9,980 bases of DNA from an uncultured Oscillospiraceae bacterium (GTDB taxonomy: Bacteria; Bacillota; Clostridia; Oscillospirales; Acutalibacteraceae), in the NCBI GenBank assembly GCA_900550315.1, contig URRK01000052.1, forward strand, positions 1-9,980, written 5' to 3'. A program made the translations under genes and the position numbers. The notes beneath the pieces are model-generated. The model was not told the DNA's origin, did not search any database, and was given only the letters and a program-made list of their open reading frames with translations. Of the stretch, positions 5,004-9,980 are shown in pieces. The stretch's first letter is position 1. Each line of letters begins with the position of its first letter.

Positions 5004-6992
5004 TTACGAAAGCTTTACGCTCTCCCACAAACGGTCCATCTCTTTTTTCAGCTCGTCGCTTAAATCCTCAAAATAGCTGGTTTTAGGCTTTTGCGCCGCC
5101 GTGGGGTACAAAATTTCGTTTTGGTAATATTCGTATTCGGGGTTGTTTACAACCTCGGTGTTCGGGCTGGCGTAGCCAATGTACTCGGCGTTGGCGCGGG
5201 CAATTTCGGGCTCTAACAAAAAGTTTATGTACAGCATTGCCGCCTCATAATTCTGCGCGGTTTTTGGAATACAAATAGAGTCAATAAAAATATTGGTGCC
5301 CTCTTTAGGGTAGGCAAAGGCCAATTTTTCGTTATTTTCTGCCATGGTAAAGTAATCGCCGGCGTAGTAAGGCGCAACGGCCGCCTCGCCGGATTCCATT
5401 TTGTCAAAAACCTCATCCATAACATAAGACTGTATGAGTGGCTTTTGCTGCTTTAGCTTTTCGGCAGCCTTTTGCAGGTCGGCCTTGCTTTCGCTGTTAA
5501 CATCCAGCCCCAGCAAAAATTGGGCCGTTGCAAAGGCGTCTCTTGGGTTGTTAAAGTTTAAAATGCCGTAGGGCTTATATTCTTCGCTCCAAAGCACCTT
5601 CCAGGAGGCAGCGTCCTCGGCCGAAATAACGGTTTTATCGTAAATTAAACCCACCATACCAACCGAGTACGGAACCGAATATTCGTTATTCGGGTCAAAA
5701 TAAGCGTTTTTGTAAGCGCTGTCAATGTACTTGTAGTTGGTAAGCTTGGCGGTATCCAGCTTCATCAGCAGGCCCTCGTTAGCCATGCGGGCAATCATAT
5801 AATCCGACGGAATAATGACATCATACGCAATGCCGCCGCCGCTGAGCTTAGAATACATAGATTCGTTAGAATCGTAATTGGTGTAGTTTACCTTAATGCC
5901 GGTAATTTTCTCAAACTCGGCGTTTACATCTAAGGTGTCCTCGTACCCGTCGGAAATGTATTCGCCCCAGTTGTAAACATTTAAGGTGGTGCCGGCTAAA
6001 TCGCGCGGGTAGGTTCCCCGCAGGGCAACCAGCGGCTCAGCGTTTTTGTTGGCGTAGCCCGAAAAAATAATAACCGAGGCCGAAAGCACTGCCACAAGCA
6101 GCACCGAGGTTACCTTGCAAACCCTTGGCACAACCGTTTTGTTGCGGTCGGCCACGGGCTTAGCTGCTTTTTTAGCCCGGCGCGCCTTTACCGAGGCCTC
6201 GCGCTGCACGGGGTCCTCCCCCTTGCCAATGTTATTTAAAATAAGCAGCACCAGCACCGCAATAAACACCACGGTAGAAAGGGCGTAAATATCCATTCGA
6301 ACATGCTTTTTCGTCATGGAATAAATTAAGATTGGCAGGGTTTGAAAGTCGGAGCCGCTGGTAAAGTGGCTAATTACAAAATCGTCTAACGACAGGGTAA
6401 AGGCCATAACAAACCCGGTAGAAATGCCGGAGGAGATTGCCGGCAAAATAACCCGAAAAAAGGATTTTAACCGCGTGCAGCCCAAATCCTCGGCCGCCTC
6501 GGAAAGGTGCGCGTCGGTTTGGTTTAGCTTTGGCATAACCGAAAGCAACACATAAGGAATATTAAAGGTAATATGCGCAATAAGCAGAGTGGTAAAGCCC
6601 AGCACGCTTTTGGTGCCAACCAAAACCCCAACAAACACAAACAGCAGCATCATAGAAATGCCGGTTACAATGTCCGGGTTCATCATTGGAATGTTGGTAA
6701 CCGTCATGGCAACGCTTTTAGTCCATTTGCGTTTAAAGGCGTGTATGCCAACAGCGGCCGCCGTGCCAATAACGGTAGCAATAACCGAGGAAAGCACCGC
6801 TAAAATAATAGAATTTTTTAAGGCGTTGATCAGCTCGGTATCCTTTAACAGTGCGCGGTACCATTGCAGCGAAAACCCGGTAAAAACCGAGGAGCTGTTG
6901 CTTTGGTTAAACGAGTAGATTAAAATAACCAACAGCGGCGCAAACAAAAATAAAAACACCAGGCCAATGTAAATTTTGCAAAAATGTTTCAT
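5004..6992 (-). CDS. potCD: PotC-PotD fusion: polyamine ABC transporter permease with tethered substrate-binding domain
   Basis: This is a single 662-residue reading frame. Residues 1-253 are a complete PotC-type permease with about six membrane helices and the EAA loop (EAAEDLGCTRLKSFFRVILP, 165-184) that contacts the ATPase. Residues 254-290 are a highly basic linker, expected to be cytoplasmic. Residues 293-313 form a seventh helix. Residues 334-662 are a PotD-type binding protein: NVYNWGEYISD (338-348), DSNESMYSKL, YDVIIPSDY, FDPNNEYSVPYSVG and NIFIDSICIP (567-576) align with PotD of E. coli. Topology is consistent: C-terminus of PotC inside, extra helix crossing, binding domain outside. 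No lipobox cysteine is needed or present. The frame shows no break, so this is a true fusion rather than an error. ATG overlaps the potB stop (ATGA) and has GGAGGGG upstream. Polyamine specificity is inferred from the family; ligand-pocket residues differ in places. Confidence 0.94.
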   Translation of the reverse strand: MKHFCKIYIGLVFLFLFAPLLVILIYSFNQSNSSSVFTGFSLQWYRALLKDTELINALKNSIILAVLSSVIATVIGTAAAVGIHAFKRKWTKSVAMTVTNIPMMNPDIVTGISMMLLFVFVGVLVGTKSVLGFTTLLIAHITFNIPYVLLSVMPKLNQTDAHLSEAAEDLGCTRLKSFFRVILPAISSGISTGFVMAFTLSLDDFVISHFTSGSDFQTLPILIYSMTKKHVRMDIYALSTVVFIAVLVLLILNNIGKGEDPVQREASVKARRAKKAAKPVADRNKTVVPRVCKVTSVLLVAVLSASVIIFSGYANKNAEPLVALRGTYPRDLAGTTLNVYNWGEYISDGYEDTLDVNAEFEKITGIKVNYTNYDSNESMYSKLSGGGIAYDVIIPSDYMIARMANEGLLMKLDTAKLTNYKYIDSAYKNAYFDPNNEYSVPYSVGMVGLIYDKTVISAEDAASWKVLWSEEYKPYGILNFNNPRDAFATAQFLLGLDVNSESKADLQKAAEKLKQQKPLIQSYVMDEVFDKMESGEAAVAPYYAGDYFTMAENNEKLAFAYPKEGTNIFIDSICIPKTAQNYEAAMLYINFLLEPEIARANAEYIGYASPNTEVVNNPEYEYYQNEILYPTAAQKPKTSYFEDLSDELKKEMDRLWESVKLS

Positions 6993-7810
6993 ATCAGCAC
7001 CCCTCCGTCCTCATCGGCAAAGCGGTTCATAAAAAACATGCTAATTAAAATCATAACCATAAGAACCAACGAGAGCGAAGCCCCCAAATTGTAGTTCCCG
7101 GTGTTCATAAACTGCGCCTCAATGGCGTCGCCTATTAACAGCGTTTTGCCGCCGCCCAGCTTTTGCGAAATGTAAAAAGTGCTAACCGCCGGCACAAATA
7201 CCATGGTAACGCCCGAAACAATGCCCGGTACGCTCATCGGCAAAATAATGCGTTTTAATTTCATCCACGCGCCGGAGCCCAAGTCGTCGGCCGCCTCTAA
7301 CAGCGGGCGGTCAATTTTGCACATAACCGAATAAATGGGCAGAATCATGTACGGAATAAAGTTGTAGACCATACCCAAAATTACCGCGCCGGGGGTGTTG
7401 ATGAGCTGCACCGGGCCAAGACCCAGCTTGCCCAGCAGGGTGTTAATAATACCGGTGTTGGAAAGAATGGTGATCCAGGAATAAATGCGGATTAAAAAGT
7501 TCATCCACATTGGCAGCATAACCAGCAGCATCATAACCCGTTGCCGGTTTTTTGCGCTGCGCGCCATAAAATAAGCAAAGGGAAAAGAAATAAAAAGGCA
7601 AATTGCCGTTGCAATAAACGCATACAAAACCGAAATGCCCAGCGTTTGCCCGTAGCGGGAAAGGGCAAAAATGTGCTCGGTGGTAAAGGCGCCGGTTTTG
7701 TCGGTAAAGGCGTAATAAACAACCATTAGCAGCGGCACAATAATAAATAAAACCATCCACAGCAGGTAGGGCGAGGCCACCAGCCTGCTGCCAAAGGTGC
7801 GGCGGTTCAC
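6989..7810 (-). CDS. potB: polyamine ABC transporter permease PotB
   Basis: This 273-residue inner-membrane permease has about six helices, with a first helix at 12-34 and a binding-protein-dependent transport domain from about 55. The EAA loop (LEAADDLGSGAWMKLKRIILP, 171-191) is the cytoplasmic coupling helix region for PotA. PotB-like segments include PYLLWMVLFIIVPLL and VYNFIPYMILPIYSV. It pairs with the PotC half of the next gene to form the heterodimeric channel of a spermidine/putrescine-type importer. The start is GTG at 7810, overlapping the potA stop as GTGA, with GGGGAGG close upstream inside potA. It ends in an ATGA overlap with potCD, so the whole operon is translationally coupled. 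Length is normal for the family. Confidence 0.94.
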   Translation of the reverse strand: MNRRTFGSRLVASPYLLWMVLFIIVPLLMVVYYAFTDKTGAFTTEHIFALSRYGQTLGISVLYAFIATAICLFISFPFAYFMARSAKNRQRVMMLLVMLPMWMNFLIRIYSWITILSNTGIINTLLGKLGLGPVQLINTPGAVILGMVYNFIPYMILPIYSVMCKIDRPLLEAADDLGSGAWMKLKRIILPMSVPGIVSGVTMVFVPAVSTFYISQKLGGGKTLLIGDAIEAQFMNTGNYNLGASLSLVLMVMILISMFFMNRFADEDGGVLI

Positions 7811-8931
7811 AGCTCTGCCTCCCCAAAATCCGAAAGGGGATCCATTTCATCGCTAAAGGAGCTGTAATCGCCGTAAAGCCCGGAGTATTTGGATTTGTGC
7901 ATAATGTGAATGGCGTCCGGATCAATAGAAAGGCCGACTCTGTCCCCTACCTTAGATTCCTCGGTGGTTTGGATCATCCACTTAAAGCCGTCTATATCAA
8001 TAATAATCTCGTAATGCACGCCCATAAAGGTAACCGAGGTTACCTCGCCAACCAGGCGGCCCATTTGGGGCGGCACAATGTCAACATCCTCCGGCCGAAT
8101 TACAACATCTACACTTTCGTTCGGGGCGAAGTCGCGGTCTAAACATTCAAAATCGTGGCCAAAAAAGTTTACTAAAAAGTCCTTTTTCATTACGCCGTCT
8201 AAAATGTTAGACTCGCCAATAAAATCGGCCACAAAGGCGTTTTTGGGCTCGTTGTAAATATCCTGCGGTGTGCCGATCTGCTGAATTTCACCGTCGTTCA
8301 TTACTACAACCGTATCTGACATGGCCAGGGCCTCCTCCTGGTCGTGCGTTACAAAAACAAAGGTAATGCCCAAAGTTTGCTGAATGTTTTTTAGTTCCAC
8401 CTGCATATCCTTACGCATTTTAAGGTCTAAAGCGGCCAGCGGTTCGTCTAACAGCAGCACCTTGGGCCGGTTAATAATGGCCCGGGCAATGGCAACCCGC
8501 TGCTGCTGCCCGCCCGAAAGGCTGTTCACATCCCGCTTTTCGTACCCCGTAAGGTTTACCATTTTCAGCATTTCGGTAACGCGCTCTTTAATTTCTTTCT
8601 TCGGCACCCGTTTTACCGTTAGCCCAAAGGCAATGTTGTCGTAAACATTCATGTTTGGAAACAGGGCATAACGCTGAAAAATGGTGTTCACCTGCCGTTT
8701 GTAAGCCGGAACACCATTAATTTTTCGGCCGTCAAACAAAATTTCCCCGCTATCCGGCGTTAAAAAGCCGGCAATTAAGCGCAAGGTGGTTGTTTTACCG
8801 CAGCCCGAAGGCCCCAACAGGGTAACAAACTCCTTGTTTTGAATGGCCAGTGAAAAATCCCGCAGTACGGGCTGGCCGTCAAACGAAACCGTAATGTTTT
8901 TCAGCGCAACAATATTATTATTTTCTGCCAT
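7807..8931 (-). CDS. potA: polyamine ABC transporter ATP-binding protein PotA
   Basis: This 374-residue ATPase has all nucleotide-binding motifs: Walker A GPSGCGKT (40-47), Q-loop Q86, signature LSGGQ (138-142), Walker B VLLLDEP (158-164), D-loop AALD and switch H196. A regulatory C-terminal TOBE-type region (about 240-345, with VVIRPEDVDI) follows, as in PotA of E. coli. The last 25 or so residues are an acidic, serine-rich tail (GDYSSFSDEMDPLSDFGEAEL). It powers uptake through PotB and the PotC half of PotCD. It is the first gene of the operon. ATG 8931 has the sequence AAAGGGGG (8940-8947) about 8 nt upstream, and that ribosome binding site lies within a long-range inverted repeat in the leader. 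No regulator gene of the PuuR type adjoins it. Confidence 0.95.
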   Translation of the reverse strand: MAENNNIVALKNITVSFDGQPVLRDFSLAIQNKEFVTLLGPSGCGKTTTLRLIAGFLTPDSGEILFDGRKINGVPAYKRQVNTIFQRYALFPNMNVYDNIAFGLTVKRVPKKEIKERVTEMLKMVNLTGYEKRDVNSLSGGQQQRVAIARAIINRPKVLLLDEPLAALDLKMRKDMQVELKNIQQTLGITFVFVTHDQEEALAMSDTVVVMNDGEIQQIGTPQDIYNEPKNAFVADFIGESNILDGVMKKDFLVNFFGHDFECLDRDFAPNESVDVVIRPEDVDIVPPQMGRLVGEVTSVTFMGVHYEIIIDIDGFKWMIQTTEESKVGDRVGLSIDPDAIHIMHKSKYSGLYGDYSSFSDEMDPLSDFGEAEL

Positions 8932-9111
8932 TTAAGCATCCCCCTTTGCGGACACAAAGTGCCGCGAAAACTGTTACAGTTCTGCGCGATACCCGCAGCC
9001 TCGCTGTATAGCGCCCTCCGCAAAGGGTTTTTCATAGCTTTCTTGCCCGCTGCGGGCAGAAGCTACGGCGCAGTACTTGAAGCCGCTCTTTCAACACAGA
9101 TGCATAAACGT
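8932..9111 (-). promoter_or_regulatory. long structured 5' leader of the pot operon, possible riboregulator
   Basis: About 180 nt separate the predicted start near 9111 from the potA ATG. In transcript order there is a 5-bp stem (9090-9094 with 9077-9081). Next comes a strong GC hairpin, TGCCCGC/GCGGGCA (9052-9058 with 9044-9050) extended by AGCTT/AAGCT flanks. Then comes an 11-bp long-range stem P1, CCCTTTGCGGA with TCCGCAAAGGG (9017-9027 with 8942-8952). Inside P1 are three local hairpins: CGCT/AGCG (9002-9013), CTGCG/CGCAG (8982-8998) and AACTG-TAA-CAGTT (8969-8981). The 3' arm of P1 contains most of the potA ribosome binding site. A competing hairpin, GCGGCAC with GTG(T)CCGC (8948-8965), uses four bases of the same arm and would free it. 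I recognise no known riboswitch class. Structure is seen in the sequence; regulation is inferred. Confidence 0.55.
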
Positions 9112-9118
9112 AATATTA

Positions 9119-9147
9119 AATATATCTTGCCGGGGCCAAAATGTCAA
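9119..9147 (-). promoter_or_regulatory. sigma-A promoter of the pot operon
   Basis: On the minus strand the perfect -35 hexamer TTGACA (9142-9147) is followed after 17 nt by TATATT (9119-9124, 5 of 6 matches). The region upstream is A/T-rich. The predicted start is near 9111, leaving the long leader before potA. Confidence 0.85.
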
Positions 9148-9258
9148 TAGATTTTCTCATAAAACATTAAATTCCAGCAAAATTTGTAGATTATTCTATA
9201 TTTTATAAGTTTTACGGCGGTTTTTCTTTGTTTTCTGCCATTCCTTTTCAATTAATGC

Positions 9259-9287
9259 TTGTGCAAGCCGGCTTTTTTTGCTACAAT
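9259..9287 (+). promoter_or_regulatory. candidate extended -10 promoter of the YgjP-like gene
   Basis: TGCTACAAT (9279-9287) gives an extended -10 with TACAAT (5 of 6). The -35 position holds only TTGTGC (9259-9264, 3 of 6) at 17-nt spacing. The start would fall near 9294, so the mRNA would begin almost at its GGAGG. The rest of the 9148-9258 stretch is A/T-rich and shows nothing else I can support. Confidence 0.5.
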
Positions 9288-9308
9288 AAAAGCGGAGGTT
9301 TTGCCGTT

Positions 9309-9824
9309 ATGGAATACCGAATTGTTCGCTCCGGCCGCCGCACCCTGGCCTTAGAGGTTGGGCGGGACCTTACCGTTACGGTGCGCGCCCCGCTGCACAC
9401 CAAAAAAGCCGAAATTGAACGCTTTGTTTTACAGCACCAAGGCTGGCTGCAAAAGGCCCTAAGCAAGCAGCAAAGCCGCAGCCTTAACATTGCCGCCATT
9501 GGCGAAGAACAGCTGCCCCTTTTAAAGGCCGCCGCCGAGCAGTACATTCCGCCCCGGGTGCAGTATTTTGCAAAGCGAATGCAGCTGACGCCTTCGGCCG
9601 TTAAAATTAACAGCGCGAAAACCAGGTTTGGCAGCTGCTCGGCCAAAAACAGCTTAAATTTTTCCTGCCGGGTTATGATCTACCCGCCCGAAATTATTGA
9701 TTATGTAATTGTACACGAATTGGCGCACATAAAGCACCACAACCACAGCCGCGCCTTTTACGCCCTAATTGCCGAGTTTTTGCCCGATTACAAAGAGCGC
9801 ATTTTATTTTTAAAAGAAAAATAG
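9309..9824 (+). CDS. YgjP-like (DUF45) zinc metallopeptidase, short form
   Basis: This 171-residue protein carries the zinc site HELAH (136-140; H136, E137, H140), with NHS (145-147) supplying the likely third ligand H146. Before it come RFGSCSAKNSLNFSCRVMIYPP (106-127) and IDYVIVHELAH, the conserved core of the YgjP-like/M48-related family PF01863. The N-terminus (IVRSGRRTLALEV, V-RAP) also matches the family's first strands. The usual length is about 230 residues; here the segment between about 60 and 70 that normally holds a further beta-strand region is missing, making it a compact form. The cellular substrate is unknown. ATG 9309 is chosen for GGAGG (9294-9298) 10 nt upstream and for the family start; an in-frame ATG at 9228 would add 27 unrelated residues. 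It is divergent from potA and single, with a terminator downstream. Confidence 0.9.
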   Translation: MEYRIVRSGRRTLALEVGRDLTVTVRAPLHTKKAEIERFVLQHQGWLQKALSKQQSRSLNIAAIGEEQLPLLKAAAEQYIPPRVQYFAKRMQLTPSAVKINSAKTRFGSCSAKNSLNFSCRVMIYPPEIIDYVIVHELAHIKHHNHSRAFYALIAEFLPDYKERILFLKEK

Positions 9825-9879
9825 CACCCCTTTGCGTTTTGCCCCTAAACCGGCCAATGCCAACTGCCCCCGCACTCTT

Positions 9880-9907
9880 AAAAACCCGCAGAATTCTGCG
9901 GGTTTTT
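9880..9907 (+). terminator. palindromic intrinsic terminator after the YgjP-like gene
   Basis: A perfect 28-nt palindrome has the G/C-rich arms CCCGCAG and CTGCGGG (9885-9891, 9896-9902) around AATT, flanked by A5 and T5. It lies 55 nt after the stop codon and can act in both directions. Beyond it, 9908-9980 shows nothing I can support. Confidence 0.9.
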
Positions 9908-9980
9908 GCTTACAAGGCATTTTGCTGCACCTGCCCACAGAAAAACAATAACGCAACAGAAACGCCGCAAATAACACCCG

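Noticed and set aside
6573..6918. Overlapping plus-strand frames inside potCD
   Set aside because: These are shadows of the PotC coding sequence, with composition imposed by the opposite strand.
5004..6992. Possibility that PotCD is an artefact joining two genes by a sequencing error
   Set aside because: The frame is continuous and the join carries a purposeful basic linker and extra membrane helix that make the topology correct.
8959..9150. Plus-strand frame of 63 codons opposite the pot leader
   Set aside because: No ribosome binding site, no recognisable protein features, and it lies antisense to the structured leader and promoter.
9213..9242. Minus-strand mini-frame starting MAENK, resembling the first residues of PotA (MAENN)
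   Set aside because: Only nine codons, upstream of the pot promoter, and the shared stretch is about 12 bases. Chance is the simplest explanation.

Overview
The window looks like the chromosome of an anaerobic, spore-forming Clostridia, most likely of the Oscillospirales/Ruminococcaceae type. The reasons are a SleB-type spore cortex hydrolase, tRNA genes with encoded CCA, good sigma-A promoters, strong AGGAGG-like ribosome binding sites, many A/T runs in a roughly 50% GC background, and paired DUF421/DUF4363 membrane genes. The genus cannot be fixed from the sequence. No insertion sequence, phage gene, CRISPR array, rRNA or integrase was seen, and gene order and base composition look like ordinary chromosome.

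Layout. 1-495 (-): 5' part of a PflX/COG1313-type radical SAM gene that runs off the left edge. 575-1240 (+): sleB, divergent from it. 1321-2292 (-): birA, convergent with sleB, with a clear sigma-A promoter. 2393-3438 (+): a two-gene operon of a DUF421/YetF membrane protein and a DUF4363 protein, with a 4-nt overlap. 3477-3848 (+): a tRNA operon of Met(CAT), Glu(TTC) and Arg(ACG), with a full-consensus promoter and a strong terminator. 3849-4015: intergenic, nothing firm seen. 4016-4876 (-): an EamA/DMT-family transporter with two halves. 5004-8931 (-): a polyamine-type ABC importer operon, potA-potB-potCD, each junction a 4-nt overlap, with permease PotC and substrate-binding protein PotD fused in one polypeptide. 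8932-9308: a 377-nt divergent intergenic region holding a long structured pot leader and promoters for both sides. 9309-9824 (+): a short YgjP-like zinc metallopeptidase, followed by a palindromic terminator.

How the genes work together. PotA (ATPase), PotB (permease) and PotCD (permease plus tethered binding domain) together make a complete spermidine/putrescine-type importer. Its mRNA has a leader of about 180 nt. An 11-bp stem in this leader includes the potA ribosome binding site, and an alternative hairpin overlaps the same arm, so the leader could switch between occluded and open states. No pot regulator gene lies in the window. This leader is the best candidate for an undescribed element here. 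The other genes (cortex lysis, biotin ligase/repressor, DUF421/DUF4363, EamA, YgjP) have no evident shared pathway, apart from a possible spore link between sleB and the DUF421 family.
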